Shown here: positions 16,099-24,601 of the stretch, in pieces
Position numbering within the stretch: the stretch's first letter is position 1
Layout of the letters: the number at the start of each line of letters is the position of its first letter
DNA from: Flavobacterium resistens
GTDB taxonomy: Bacteria > Bacteroidota > Bacteroidia > Flavobacteriales > Flavobacteriaceae
Length of the DNA: 64,000 nucleotides
Direction of reading: 5' to 3'
Assembly (NCBI RefSeq): GCF_900182645.1
Contig: NZ_FXTA01000001.1
Span: forward strand, 868,001-932,000
Translations under genes and position numbers: made by a program
Notes under the pieces: generated by a model
What the model saw: only the letters and a program-made list of their open reading frames with translations
Told to the model about the DNA's origin: nothing
Database searches by the model: none

Positions 16099-16605
16099 AT
16101 GATTTCAAAAGCAACATTAGCAGATATTCCTGCTTTGAATATATTAATCAATTCTGCATACAGAGGAGAAACTTCTAAAAAAGGCTGGACAACCGAAGCA
16201 CATTTATTAGAAGGAAAAAGAACCGACGAACAAGAAATGACGGAAATTTTCCAGAATCCAAAAAATACGATTCTGAAATTCACTGAAAATGACAAAATTA
16301 TTGGTTCGGTTTTATTAGTTGAAAAAGGACATCAATTGTATTTGGGAATGTTGACGGTTTCACCAGAACTTCAAAATAGCGGAATCGGGAAAAAGCTTTT
16401 GGCCGAAGCCGAAAATCATGCTAAATCCTTGAATTTGTCAAGTATTATTATGACAGTTATTTCGGTTCGTGAAGAGCTTATTGCATGGTACAAACGTCAT
16501 GGCTATGTTGATACTGGCGAAAGAGAAGCTTTTCCTGAAAGCGGAATTCATGTTACGGTTTCTGAAGAACCTTTAGAGTTTATTTTCTTGGAGAAACAGC
16601 TTTGA
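16099..16605 (+). CDS. GNAT family N-acetyltransferase
   Basis: 168 aa, a single GNAT domain. Motif A is LTVSPELQNSGIGKKLLAEAE (about residues 92-112), with the acetyl-CoA pyrophosphate-binding QxxGIG. Motif B is WYKRHGYVDTGERE near residue 133. It transfers an acetyl group from acetyl-CoA to an unknown amine. It is cytoplasmic, with no signal sequence. The hutD-like gene starts 16 nt downstream, so they are probably one transcript. Confidence 0.88.
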   Translation: MISKATLADIPALNILINSAYRGETSKKGWTTEAHLLEGKRTDEQEMTEIFQNPKNTILKFTENDKIIGSVLLVEKGHQLYLGMLTVSPELQNSGIGKKLLAEAENHAKSLNLSSIIMTVISVREELIAWYKRHGYVDTGEREAFPESGIHVTVSEEPLEFIFLEKQL

Positions 16606-16621
16606 GAATTTAGAAAACAAA

Positions 16622-17170
16622 ATGAACATACATCTTTTACCTAAAAAAAATAGTACAGCCTCTGTTTGGAGTGGCGGATTGACATATGAATATATGATAT
16701 ATCCGAAAACTGCTATCTATACCGATAGAGATTTTCTATTCAGAATAAGCAGTGCTACAATAGAGGAAGTGCCTTCAGGTTTTACCAAATTTAAGGGCTA
16801 TCACCGATACTTGGTTATGCTTGATAACTATTTAGATATTGAGATAAACAAAGAGAAAAAAAAATATGAGAAATATGAAATCATGGAATTTAATTCGGAT
16901 GATGACGTGATTTCTTATACAAAAGGGATTGATTTTAATTGGATGGTTTCTGAAAAAATAAGTCATCACAAACTGATAATAACTAAAAGTGAGCAGCATT
17001 ATAATGCTCAAATAATAATTCTATTTTCTTTAGATACGACAGTTATTAAAATTAATGAGAAGCCATTCGATCTAAAACCTTATGATTTATTAGTTATTGA
17101 AAATCAGAAAAAGGAAAATGTAATGCTTCATTTTTCTAATGAATGTCTCTCTGGAATATTGGATTTTTAA
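16622..17170 (+). CDS. HutD/Ves family protein
   Basis: 182 aa of cupin-like beta structure. VWSGGLTYEYMIYP near residue 15, RDFLFRISSATIEEVPSGFTKFKGYHRYLVMLD (about 37-70) and GIDFNWMV near residue 102 match the HutD/Ves pattern. HutD is associated with histidine utilisation in other bacteria and Ves with a cold-stress response; the molecular role is unresolved. Here it follows a GNAT gene and is not beside hutH, so a histidine link is not supported by context. Confidence 0.8.
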   Translation: MNIHLLPKKNSTASVWSGGLTYEYMIYPKTAIYTDRDFLFRISSATIEEVPSGFTKFKGYHRYLVMLDNYLDIEINKEKKKYEKYEIMEFNSDDDVISYTKGIDFNWMVSEKISHHKLIITKSEQHYNAQIIILFSLDTTVIKINEKPFDLKPYDLLVIENQKKENVMLHFSNECLSGILDF

Positions 17171-17207
17171 TCCGATTATCATTGAAAAAGAATCTAAGTT
17201 TTTTTTT

Positions 17208-17273
17208 AATCTCGTAAAGACGCGAAGTCGCAAAGTTTTATCTTTCTTTGCGACTTCACGTCTTTACGAGATT
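17208..17273. repeat. 28-bp inverted repeat between convergent genes
   Basis: Arms 17208-17235 (starting AATCTCGTAAAGACGCGAAG) and 17246-17273 (ending TCTTTACGAGATT) are inverted with one mismatch. A T-run precedes it and TTATTTTAA follows. It lies between the convergent hutD-like and DUF3037 genes and may work as a bidirectional terminator. Confidence 0.85.
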
Positions 17274-17305
17274 ATTTTAAGTCAAAACTTAATTATCTTA
17301 TATAA

Positions 17306-17689
17306 TTAAAGTACAAGTTCTTCAAACAAACGCTGAATCGTTTTCTCCAAATCCTGACACAAACCAGGATGAGGTCTCGACGTTTGTATCGCAGAACTTC
17401 TAATTGCCGTCAACCATCTAAAACGCTCCGGAATCTCAAATTCAGCAATTGGACCGCCATCTTTGACTCCGTTTGCGATTTTTTCTAATGAAGTTAAATT
17501 GCACTCTAATTGTTCGATGTCAAAATCGCTAGAAAGTGCTTGAATTTTTTCTTTATTCAAATGAAAAAGAACTTTTATAAACTTGGCTTTTTTGCAAAAC
17601 AAAATGATTCCGATATTCAGGAATTCTTCGCGCTCTGCCCTTGGCACAACACGAATCACAGCATATTCGTATAAGTGGTTATCTTGCAT
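17306..17689 (-). CDS. DUF3037 family protein
   Basis: 127 aa, cytoplasmic. It matches the DUF3037 pattern: YEYAVIRVVPRAEREEFLNIGIILFC (residues 8-33) and a C-terminal RFRWLTAIRSSAIQTSRPHPG. Its start codon overlaps the 3' end of the HipA-like kinase gene by 11 nt, so the two are translated from one message with the kinase first. This pairing is, to my knowledge, common for DUF3037, and a physical complex is likely. No activity is known for the family. Confidence 0.85.
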   Translation of the reverse strand: MQDNHLYEYAVIRVVPRAEREEFLNIGIILFCKKAKFIKVLFHLNKEKIQALSSDFDIEQLECNLTSLEKIANGVKDGGPIAEFEIPERFRWLTAIRSSAIQTSRPHPGLCQDLEKTIQRLFEELVL

Positions 17690-18461
17690 TTTGAGCGTGA
17701 TTTACAAATATTTCTGAATTCTCTAATCTTGTTTTTAAAAACTGCAAGTAAACGTTTCGCAATCCTTCCGGCGTTTCATCCGCATCTTCCCATTGAAGCC
17801 AGTCTACAGGAATCGTATTTACAATTTCTTCCAAAATTTCTGGAGTTAGAATTGCTTTAAATTCGGCATCGACTTCTTTCAAAAGTGAGGCTTGAGGTAA
17901 TAAAACGTGATCTTTTATCAATACAAACGGACTTTTTGAATGTTGTTCCCAATTGTTCCAAGAATGATGAAAGTATAAACAAGCGCCGTGATCAATTAGC
18001 CATAATTCTTTATGCCAAATTAGCATATTGGTATTTTTGAAAGTTCTATCAACGTTTGTGATATAAGCGTCCAACCAAACAATCTGCGACGCTAATTTAG
18101 GATCAACTGTTGTTACTGCAGGATCAAAAGTGATTGCGCCAGATAAGAAATGAAGTGCAAGATTTAATCCCTGACTACCTTGTAGTAAATCCTGAATTTC
18201 TTCATCAGCTTCGGTTCTTCCGAAAGCTTCATCCAGATTTGCGAATACTAATTCTGGTAATTGTAATTTTAAAGCTTTTGCGATTTGTCCGCCAACTAAT
18301 TCGGCTATAAGGGCTTTTACGCCGTGTCCGGCACCTCTAAATTTTAATACGTATTTAAAATCGTCATCGGCTTCTGCCAAAGCGGGTAATGATCCGCCTT
18401 CGCGCAGTGGCGTTATATATCGCATGACGTTTACCGTTCTGAGATCGAAGTTGTTTTTCAT
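17679..18461 (-). CDS. HipA-like kinase paired with DUF3037
   Basis: 260 aa, much shorter than E. coli HipA (440 aa), because the N-terminal HipA_N region is missing. Kinase features are retained: the ATP lysine K40 in FKYVLKF, the catalytic loop N136-V-D138-R-T-F-K-N143-T-N145 and the metal-binding D157 in LWLIDHGAC. HipA is a Ser/Thr kinase toxin that phosphorylates glutamyl-tRNA synthetase in E. coli; this shorter form need not share that target. No HipB-like DNA-binding antitoxin gene is adjacent; the partner is the overlapping DUF3037 gene. It may be a toxin-antitoxin relative or a housekeeping kinase. Confidence 0.82.
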   Translation of the reverse strand: MKNNFDLRTVNVMRYITPLREGGSLPALAEADDDFKYVLKFRGAGHGVKALIAELVGGQIAKALKLQLPELVFANLDEAFGRTEADEEIQDLLQGSQGLNLALHFLSGAITFDPAVTTVDPKLASQIVWLDAYITNVDRTFKNTNMLIWHKELWLIDHGACLYFHHSWNNWEQHSKSPFVLIKDHVLLPQASLLKEVDAEFKAILTPEILEEIVNTIPVDWLQWEDADETPEGLRNVYLQFLKTRLENSEIFVNHAQNAR

Positions 18462-18623
18462 TTTTTAAAGATTCAAAGATGCTAAGAAACTAAGATGCTA
18501 AGTTTTCAATCTTTGATATTACAAACTTACGTTTTTTTGATTTTAGATTTTTGTGGTCACAAAATTGTTTCACGTAGATTTAAAAAGATTTAAGCAGATC
18601 TAAGCCGATTTATTCTCATTTTT

Positions 18624-18721
18624 TGTCATCCTGAGCGAAGTCGAAGTGCCGCAAAGATATGCCTCAAAGTTATTTACTTTGTCGAGTTACCTGCTGTCCT
18701 TCGACTTCGCTCAGGGTGACA
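18624..18721. repeat. 23-bp inverted repeat (GAGCGAAGTCGAAG type)
   Basis: TGTCATCCTGAGCGAAGTCG (18624-18643, continuing AAG) and CTTCGACTTCGCTCAGGGTG (18699-18718, continuing ACA) are inverted arms with one mismatch. I recall this word as a very common intergenic repeat of Bacteroidetes. It sits between nnrD and the HipA-like gene. The rest of 18462-18620 has CTAAGATGCTAAG words but no gene. Confidence 0.85.
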
Positions 18722-18749
18722 AGCTCCGCGATAAAAAATTATCTAATGA

Positions 18750-19607
18750 TCAAATTGACACATTTTCTAATTCAATAAAAGCTTTTCCTAAATATTTAAT
18801 AATTGTTGAAGCGGTAAAAGATTCATAACCTGTTTTTGGTAGAGCTAAATCAGCCGTTAATCCATGAAGATAAACTCCTAATTTAGACGCATATTTAGGT
18901 TCGTAACCTTGAGCGAGCAAACTTGTCAGGATTCCCGTTAAAGTGTCGCCACTTCCCGCGGTTGCTAGCGCAGCATTTCCAGTAGTGTTTTCGTAAATTG
19001 AATTTCTGTTTATGATAAATGTGGGCGCGCCTTTCATGACAACAATGACTTTGTATTTTTCTGAAAATGTAATTGTTTTTTGAAATTTCTCTGATTCCGA
19101 ATTCCATTTACCAATTAAACGTTCTAATTCTTTAGGATGAGGTGTCAGAATGGTGTCTTCGGGAACTAATTCTAACCAAGATAAATTTTCGGAAATAATG
19201 TTTAGCGCATCCGCATCTAAAACCAAAGGCATTTTATTAATCCGTAAAAATTCAAATAAGGCTTTTTGTGTTCCGAGCTCCTTTCCTATTCCCGGACCAA
19301 TTCCGATGGCTTGCGGAATTAATGGTAAATGAATATTGGTAATGAAATTTGTATTTTCATCGGTTACAGTCATCACTTCGGGAATCGAGATTTGAAGAAT
19401 TTGATAACCGCATTTTGGGATAAAAGTCGTTACGAGTCCGCAACCCGATTTTAAACAGGATTTTGATGCTAAAACGGCTGCTCCAATTTTCCCATAACTT
19501 CCGGCAATAATCACGGCATGACCTTGTGTTCCTTTATGTGCTTTGGAATCTACAGGTTTGTATATTTTTAGAATTTCTTCTTTTGTGATTAAATACGGTG
19601 ATTTCAT
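18750..19607 (-). CDS. nnrD: ADP-dependent NAD(P)H-hydrate dehydratase
   Basis: 285 aa. It repairs damaged NAD(P)H hydrates at the expense of ADP. The ribokinase-like fold is seen in [23 protein letters not shown] (about residues 23-45), the acidic substrate region [10 protein letters not shown] near residue 137 and the catalytic [10 protein letters not shown] near residue 218. In many bacteria this domain is fused to the NnrE epimerase; here only the dehydratase half is encoded and no NnrE gene is adjacent. It is monocistronic and divergent from gcvT. Confidence 0.92.
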   Translation of the reverse strand: MKSPYLITKEEILKIYKPVDSKAHKGTQGHAVIIAGSYGKIGAAVLASKSCLKSGCGLVTTFIPKCGYQILQISIPEVMTVTDENTNFITNIHLPLIPQAIGIGPGIGKELGTQKALFEFLRINKMPLVLDADALNIISENLSWLELVPEDTILTPHPKELERLIGKWNSESEKFQKTITFSEKYKVIVVMKGAPTFIINRNSIYENTTGNAALATAGSGDTLTGILTSLLAQGYEPKYASKLGVYLHGLTADLALPKTGYESFTASTIIKYLGKAFIELENVSI

Positions 19608-19764
19608 TTCAATAGCTTTTTATTTTAAACACATAGAATCATAGCTTTACTTTGCGAATAAAGGAGTTTCACTTGTTTAAATAAACATAGCTAAACCTGA
19701 AAAGCATAATTCAACATTAAAATTACGTAAAAAATCGAAATCACGAATTCTTCTTTTGAAACTG

Positions 19765-19930
19765 ACGACCCTAGCCCAGATTGAAGAGGAAAGCCCGGAG
19801 TAAAAAAAGCAAAAGTTTCTTGTTCTAAAAAAGCGACCAACGCAAGCTCTTTTTAGAACATTAGAAACTTTGATTTTTTTTATGTCCCGATAACTATCGG
19901 GATGTAACGAAAAGCTGGAATTGCTCCTAA
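19765..19930 (+). ncRNA. Candidate structured RNA (Flavo-1-like), upstream of gcvT
   Basis: GACCCTAGCCCAGATTGAAG (19765-19784) and, 130 nt later, GTAACGAAAAGCTGGAATTGCTCCTAA form the two conserved ends. Between them lies a hairpin with arms AGTTTCT(TG)TTCTAAAAA and TTTTTAGAA(CATT)AGAAACT. There is also a palindrome, TCCCGATA-AC-TATCGGGA (19885-19902). Closing pairs CCAG/CTGG and GGAG/CTCC are possible. From memory, Bacteroidetes copies read CCCCG...CGGG at the first pair, which would be compensatory change. The orientation and the Flavo-1 name are inferences. The rest of 19608-20012 holds only the gcvT promoter box. Confidence 0.4.
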
Positions 19931-19979
19931 TTATTGCGAAATTTATAATTTAAGCCATTCAAATTAGATATTTTTTGAA

Positions 19980-19987
19980 TAGATTTG
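19980..19987 (+). promoter_or_regulatory. -7 box of gcvT (TAGATTTG)
   Basis: Full TAnnTTTG match 25 nt before the gcvT ATG. No TTG at the usual upstream distance. Confidence 0.55.
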
Positions 19988-20012
19988 CAAAACAATTTTA
20001 TAAAACAACACA

Positions 20013-21095
20013 ATGAAAAATACTGCGCTTACGCACATACATGAAGGTTTAGGAGCAAAAATGCTTCCTTTTGCTGGTTATAACATGCCTATTACTTATG
20101 AAGGAGTTAATGCTGAACATGAAACAGTTCGTAACGGTGTGGGCGTTTTTGACGTTTCGCATATGGGTGAATTTTTGTTAACAGGTCCAAATGCATTGGC
20201 TTTGATTCAGAAAGTAACTTCTAACGATGCATCAACTTTGACAATTGGAAGAGCACAATATTCTTGTCTTCCAAATAATGAAGGCGGAATTGTTGACGAT
20301 TTGATTATTTATAAAATGAAAGAAGAAGAGTATTTACTTGTGGTAAATGCTTCGAACATTGATAAAGACTGGAACTGGATTTCTTCTCATAATGATTTAG
20401 GAGTTGACATGAAGAATCTTTCTGATGATTATTCTTTATTGGCGATTCAGGGACCAAAAGCGGTTGAAGCTATGCAATCATTAACTTCAGTTGATTTGTC
20501 TTCTATTGTTTATTATCATTTTGAAGTGGCTGATTTTGCAGGATTCAGTGATGTAATCATTTCTGCTACAGGATATACAGGTTCAGGAGGTTTTGAAATC
20601 TATTGCAAAAATGCAGATGCTGAAGCAATTTGGAACAAAGTTTTTGAAGCTGGAGCGGCTTTCGGAATTAAACCTATTGGTCTTGCTGCTCGTGATACTT
20701 TACGTCTGGAAATGGGATTCTGTCTTTACGGAAACGATATTAATGATACTACTTCTCCACTTGAAGCTGGTTTAGGATGGATTACGAAATTCACTAAAGA
20801 TTTCACGAATTCTGAAGCACTTAAAAAACAAAAAGAAGCTGGTGTTACAAGAAAATTAGTTGCTTTTGAAATGCAGGAACGTGCAGTGCCAAGACACGAT
20901 TACGAAATTGTTGACGCTTCTGGCGAAGTTATTGGAATTGTAACTTCTGGAACTATGTCACCTTCTATGAATAAAGGAATTGGTTTAGGATATGTTACTG
21001 TTGCAAATAGTGCTATTGATAGCGATATTTTTATCAGAATCAGAAAAAATGATGTTGCTGCTAAAGTGGTGAAATTGCCTTTTTACAAAAAATAA
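20013..21095 (+). CDS. gcvT: Aminomethyltransferase (glycine cleavage T protein)
   Basis: 360 aa, full length for the family. T protein moves the methylene group from aminomethyl-lipoyl H protein to tetrahydrofolate, releasing ammonia, in the glycine cleavage system. Typical segments are [13 protein letters not shown] near residue 20, [11 protein letters not shown] near residue 45, [11 protein letters not shown] near residue 191 and [14 protein letters not shown] near residue 231, which carries the folate-site acidic residues. gcvH and gcvP are not in the window. A structured-RNA candidate precedes it and a strong terminator follows it. Confidence 0.96.
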   Translation: MKNTALTHIHEGLGAKMLPFAGYNMPITYEGVNAEHETVRNGVGVFDVSHMGEFLLTGPNALALIQKVTSNDASTLTIGRAQYSCLPNNEGGIVDDLIIYKMKEEEYLLVVNASNIDKDWNWISSHNDLGVDMKNLSDDYSLLAIQGPKAVEAMQSLTSVDLSSIVYYHFEVADFAGFSDVIISATGYTGSGGFEIYCKNADAEAIWNKVFEAGAAFGIKPIGLAARDTLRLEMGFCLYGNDINDTTSPLEAGLGWITKFTKDFTNSEALKKQKEAGVTRKLVAFEMQERAVPRHDYEIVDASGEVIGIVTSGTMSPSMNKGIGLGYVTVANSAIDSDIFIRIRKNDVAAKVVKLPFYKK

Positions 21096-21115
21096 TTTTT
21101 GACTAAATAATACAG

Positions 21116-21152
21116 AAATGCATTGCGATATAAATTGCAATGCATTTTTTTT
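21116..21152 (+). terminator. Terminator of gcvT
   Basis: AAATGCATTGC (21116-21126) pairs perfectly with GCAATGCATTT (21137-21147), followed by a T-run. Confidence 0.9.
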
Positions 21153-21264
21153 ATGCCGAATTTTATTCATAAGATGTCATTCATAGATAAAATCTTTTAG
21201 TCATCGATATTCTTGAGAAATTACTGTCTTTTATCAAAAAATTACCGTAATTTTAATGTAACCG

Positions 21265-23310
21265 ATGATTTACAGATTTATGAAAAGCCTATTATTAGTA
21301 TTTCTGCTGACTTCAACTGTTCTATTTAGTCAAAATAGCACTCAGACATGCGAGATTTTAAATAAAATTAATGCGCTTGTCCAGAGTGAGCATATTCGCC
21401 CAAAACCTGTAAACGACAGCTTGTCGGTTTTTGTTTTTGATAACCTAATCAATGAATTAGATCCGTCACGAAACATCTTTTTTAAAACCGAATACGACGA
21501 AATGTCTAAAAAATATCGTTTTAATTTAGATGATTTAATTCTGAACAACGACTGTAGTTTTTTAGACGATATTACTTCAAAATATAAAAACGGACTTTTG
21601 AGAACGAAAGCGGTTTTAGAAAAAATTCAATCAACAAATATTGATTATACTACAAAAGACACCATCAGATTTTACAAAAAAGCTTTTCCTTTTTATTTAA
21701 AAAAAGAAGATCTGGAAAAAGTATGGCTTAAAAAACTGCGCTATCAGATTTTAGATGAAATGGCCGAAAGCAGTGAAAATCTTGATTCTGTAAAAGCCAA
21801 CTTCAAATCAATTGAAACGGCAACAAAACAGATGATTTTATCTAATGAAATTTGCAGAATAAACACGTTGTTAGAAAACAAAATCAAACAAGAAGAAAAC
21901 CTTTATAATTACTTCTGCACTTATTTTGATCCGCATACTGCTTATTTCAGTGATGATTCAAAAACCAGTTTTGTGGCTTCATTATCTAAAGAACATCTTT
22001 CATTGGGAATGAGCGTAAATCTGAATGAAAAAAATGAAATTATTATTGCGGAAATTGATCCTAACGGACCTGCATATCAAACCGGACTAATTAAAAAAGG
22101 TGATCAGATTATCTCCATATCAAACCAAAAAGAAACTTTAAAGGTTTCCTGTTCATCATTAGAATCGATTTCGACCATGATTTTATCGGAATCCAATAAA
22201 AGTATTACGCTTACGCTGAAACGAAATTCAGGAAAGAGCTTTGATGTTTATATTGAAAAACAAGTCATGAAAGATGAAGATAATTCGGTTTACAGTTTTA
22301 TTATCGGAAAAGACAGTAAAATTGGCTACATCAAAATTCCTAGTTTTTATGCTGATTTAGACGAAAACAACCGAAAAGGCTGCGCTGATGATGTTGCCCG
22401 CGAGGTAATGAAACTTGAAAAAGACAATATACAAGGTCTAGTAATTGACTTGATTGACAACGGTGGCGGTTCGATGGAAGAAGCGATAAAACTAGCCGGA
22501 ATGTTTATCGATTACGGTCCGATTTCAATTGTAATTGATAATAAAAAAGAGAAATCTGTAATAAACGATCCTTATAGAGGATTAATTTATAAAGGCCCAA
22601 TCGTAATTCTTGTAAACAGCAATACGGCATCGGCAAGTGAATTTTTTGCTTCTATTCTGCAAGATTATAATCGCGCTCTTTTAATAGGCAGCACTACTCT
22701 TGGAAAAGCAACTATGCAGACTATTCTTTCTCTTGATGAGCAAAAAAATACAGACTTTTTAAAAATTACAATTAACAAATTTTATCGTGTTACAGGAAAA
22801 AGTCATCAATATGTTGGCGTAAAACCTGATGTGATTCTTCCTGAATTTTATGAAGACGTTTATCAAAAAGAAAGCGATTTCCCAACCGCGATTAAAAACG
22901 ACAGCATTGAACCTTTCTTAAAATACAAACCATATGCAAAACGTCCGCTGATTGATAAATTAGCTAAAAATTCAGCGGCGCGACTGGCTGATAATTATTA
23001 TTTTAACGACATCAAAAAAATAAACCAAAAAATTGATCAAATTGTAAATACGCCAAAAGCTGAACTTCCGATGACTTTAGATGCAGTTTTCAAGCAAAAA
23101 AAACTAGTCAATTCCCTTTGGAAAGAAATCAATACTTTCAATGACGAAAACAATCCGCTGGATGTTTACAATTCGACTGTAAATCAATTTTTGCTTGGAG
23201 TTTATCCTAACGACAAAACCGTAAATCAATATCAGATTGACAATTTAAAAACGAATCCGTATTTGAATGAAGCTGTAAATGTTATCAATGAATTTAATGC
23301 TTCGAAATAA
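21265..23310 (+). CDS. C-terminal processing / tail-specific protease (peptidase S41)
   Basis: 681 aa. A signal peptide (KSLLLVFLLTSTVLFS) sends it to the periplasm; ATG 21280 (residue 6) is an alternative start. The N-terminal Tsp-like helical domain contains LDPSRNIFF. A PDZ domain lies at about 245-330 (SLGMSVNL...GPAYQTGLIKKGDQIISI). The S41 catalytic serine aligns to S456 in NTASASE and the lysine to K481 in TTLGKATMQ, with the 25-residue spacing of E. coli Tsp. Such proteases trim or degrade periplasmic proteins from their C-termini. It stands alone, between gcvT and a large inverted repeat. Confidence 0.92.
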   Translation: MIYRFMKSLLLVFLLTSTVLFSQNSTQTCEILNKINALVQSEHIRPKPVNDSLSVFVFDNLINELDPSRNIFFKTEYDEMSKKYRFNLDDLILNNDCSFLDDITSKYKNGLLRTKAVLEKIQSTNIDYTTKDTIRFYKKAFPFYLKKEDLEKVWLKKLRYQILDEMAESSENLDSVKANFKSIETATKQMILSNEICRINTLLENKIKQEENLYNYFCTYFDPHTAYFSDDSKTSFVASLSKEHLSLGMSVNLNEKNEIIIAEIDPNGPAYQTGLIKKGDQIISISNQKETLKVSCSSLESISTMILSESNKSITLTLKRNSGKSFDVYIEKQVMKDEDNSVYSFIIGKDSKIGYIKIPSFYADLDENNRKGCADDVAREVMKLEKDNIQGLVIDLIDNGGGSMEEAIKLAGMFIDYGPISIVIDNKKEKSVINDPYRGLIYKGPIVILVNSNTASASEFFASILQDYNRALLIGSTTLGKATMQTILSLDEQKNTDFLKITINKFYRVTGKSHQYVGVKPDVILPEFYEDVYQKESDFPTAIKNDSIEPFLKYKPYAKRPLIDKLAKNSAARLADNYYFNDIKKINQKIDQIVNTPKAELPMTLDAVFKQKKLVNSLWKEINTFNDENNPLDVYNSTVNQFLLGVYPNDKTVNQYQIDNLKTNPYLNEAVNVINEFNASK

Positions 23311-23324
23311 CTATTTTGTTTCAG

Positions 23325-23380
23325 GTTTCAGGTTTCAGGTTTCACGTTCTAATCTGAACTTGAAACCTGAAACCTGAAAC
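23325..23380. repeat. 24-bp inverted repeat of GTTTCAG words
   Basis: Arm 23325-23348 is made of GTTTCAG repeats and arm 23357-23380 of CTGAAAC repeats, with one mismatch and an 8-nt loop. It lies between the S41 protease and yebC and is followed by an A-run, so it could end transcription on either strand. The same words appear at 3552-3567 and 33488-33507. Confidence 0.9.
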
Positions 23381-23412
23381 TTAAAACATTAAAAAAAAGA
23401 ATAGTATTGTTT

Positions 23413-23442
23413 TTGGAAAAATAAGGAATAACCGTATTTTTG
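23413..23442 (+). promoter_or_regulatory. Promoter of yebC (TTG-N19-TATTTTTG)
   Basis: TTG at 23413-23415, a 19-nt spacer and TATTTTTG at 23435-23442. This is a complete Bacteroidetes consensus, 23 nt before the ATG. Confidence 0.8.
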
Positions 23443-23465
23443 CATCACAAAACTAAAAATTAGAA

Positions 23466-24179
23466 ATGGGAAGAGCGTTCGAATTTAGAAAAGGAAGAAA
23501 AATGAAACGTTGGTCAGCGATGGCCAAAACATTTACCAGAATTGGTAAAGATATCGTTATGGCTGTTAAAGAAGGCGGACCAAACCCAGATGCCAATTCT
23601 AGATTAAGAGCTGTAATACAAAACGCGAAAGCTGCTAACATGCCTAAGGACAATGTGGAGCGCGCGATTAAAAATGCAAGTAATAAAGATACTGCCAACT
23701 ATAAAGAAATTCTTTTTGAAGGATATGCGCCTCACGGAATCGCAATCTTGATTGAAACAGCTTCTGACAATAATAATAGAACAGTAGCAAACATCCGTAG
23801 TTATTTTAACAAATGCAACGGAACAATGGGAACTCAGGGTTCTGTTGAATTTATGTTTGATCACACTTGTAATTTCAGAATTGCTAATAATGGCCTTGAC
23901 GCTGAAGAATTAGAATTAGAATTAATTGATTTTGGTGCTGAAGAAGTTTTTGAAGACGAAGACGGAATCTTAATTTATGCTCCTTTTGGAAGTTTTGGTG
24001 CTTTGCAAAAAGAATTAGAAAATAGAGGTTTAGAAATTTTATCTTCTGGTTTTGAGCGTATTCCGCAAATAACTAAAGAATTGACAGAAGCTCAAATCGC
24101 TGACGTTGAAAAACTAATCGAGAAAATCGAAGAAGATGATGACGTTATGAACGTTTATCATACAATGAAAGAAGAATAA
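23466..24179 (+). CDS. yebC: YebC/PmpR family regulator or translation factor
   Basis: 237 aa, standard length. The N-terminus MGRAFEFRKGRKMKRWSAMAKTFTRIGKDI and the segment LRAVIQNAKAANMPKDNVERAIKNA are hallmarks of the family. The ending EEDDDVMNVYHTM is also conserved. Members have been described as DNA-binding regulators, and some as factors that ease translation of proline-rich stretches; the role here is not decided by sequence. It has its own consensus promoter and a terminator-like hairpin (24201-24228). Confidence 0.95.
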   Translation: MGRAFEFRKGRKMKRWSAMAKTFTRIGKDIVMAVKEGGPNPDANSRLRAVIQNAKAANMPKDNVERAIKNASNKDTANYKEILFEGYAPHGIAILIETASDNNNRTVANIRSYFNKCNGTMGTQGSVEFMFDHTCNFRIANNGLDAEELELELIDFGAEEVFEDEDGILIYAPFGSFGALQKELENRGLEILSSGFERIPQITKELTEAQIADVEKLIEKIEEDDDVMNVYHTMKEE

Positions 24180-24200
24180 TTTCTTTCTGAAAAATATTTA

Positions 24201-24233
24201 AAAGCTTTGGATTTTTCCAGAGCTTTTTTGTTT
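24201..24233 (+). terminator. Terminator of yebC
   Basis: AAAAGCTTTGG (24201-24211) pairs with CCAGAGCTTTT (24218-24228) with one G-T pair, followed by Ts. Confidence 0.8.
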
Positions 24234-24282
24234 GTAATGATTTTAAACTAGAGTCAATTTTTCCGAAAAACATTTTAACCGT

Positions 24283-24290
24283 TATATTTG
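24283..24290 (+). promoter_or_regulatory. -7 box TATATTTG of the small lipoprotein gene
   Basis: Perfect TAnnTTTG 33 nt before ATG 24324. The in-frame TTG at 24288 lies inside this box, which rules out the longer start. Confidence 0.7.
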
Positions 24291-24323
24291 CAACACCTCA
24301 AACAAAAAAAATATATCATCAAA

Positions 24324-24539
24324 ATGCAAACATCAAAATACACAAAAATAGCGGTAATTGTAATGGTACTTTTATTTTTAGTACTAAGCGTAATAAGCTG
24401 TAGCACTCATGTACATACAGGTCTGGGGCCGGGGGGGCCTGCACCAACAGGTAAAAAAGTACCGCCAGGGCAAGCAAAAAAAATGAATGGAGACAAAAGC
24501 GCAAAAGCTTATGCACCAGGACAACAGAAAAAACACTAA
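24324..24539 (+). CDS. Small Gly/Pro/Lys-rich lipoprotein
   Basis: 71 aa from ATG 24324. Hydrophobic residues 8-24 end in a lipobox (LSVISC), so it should be an exported lipid-anchored peptide of about 47 residues. The mature part has HVHTGLGPGGPAPTG and PPGQAKK near the middle and a basic AYAPGQQKKH end. I recall similar small proteins with PPGQAKK in Flavobacteria, but no function is established. It has its own -7 box and a strong terminator, so it is an independent and possibly highly expressed unit. Confidence 0.75.
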   Translation: MQTSKYTKIAVIVMVLLFLVLSVISCSTHVHTGLGPGGPAPTGKKVPPGQAKKMNGDKSAKAYAPGQQKKH

Positions 24540-24544
24540 TAAAA

Positions 24545-24576
24545 AAGCCTTCTGAAATTTCAGAAGGCTTTTTTAT
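24545..24576. terminator. Bidirectional terminator
   Basis: AAGCCTTCTGAAA / TTTCAGAAGGCTT is a perfect hairpin (24545-24570) with A-run before and T-run after. It serves the small lipoprotein gene and the opposing LamG gene. Confidence 0.9.
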
Positions 24577-24601
24577 TTGACGTTACTAAAAGTTAAACGT
24601 A

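Noticed and set aside
16622..17170. HutD gene as part of a histidine-utilisation operon with hutH
   Set aside because: The two lie about 16 kb apart on opposite strands with many unrelated genes between them.
18624..18721. Insertion-sequence ends with a lost transposase
   Set aside because: The arms enclose only about 50 nt, with no ORF and no target-site duplication seen.
23325..23380. CRISPR-like array of GTTTCAG repeats
   Set aside because: The units are 7 nt without spacers and form one inverted repeat; no cas genes are present in the window.
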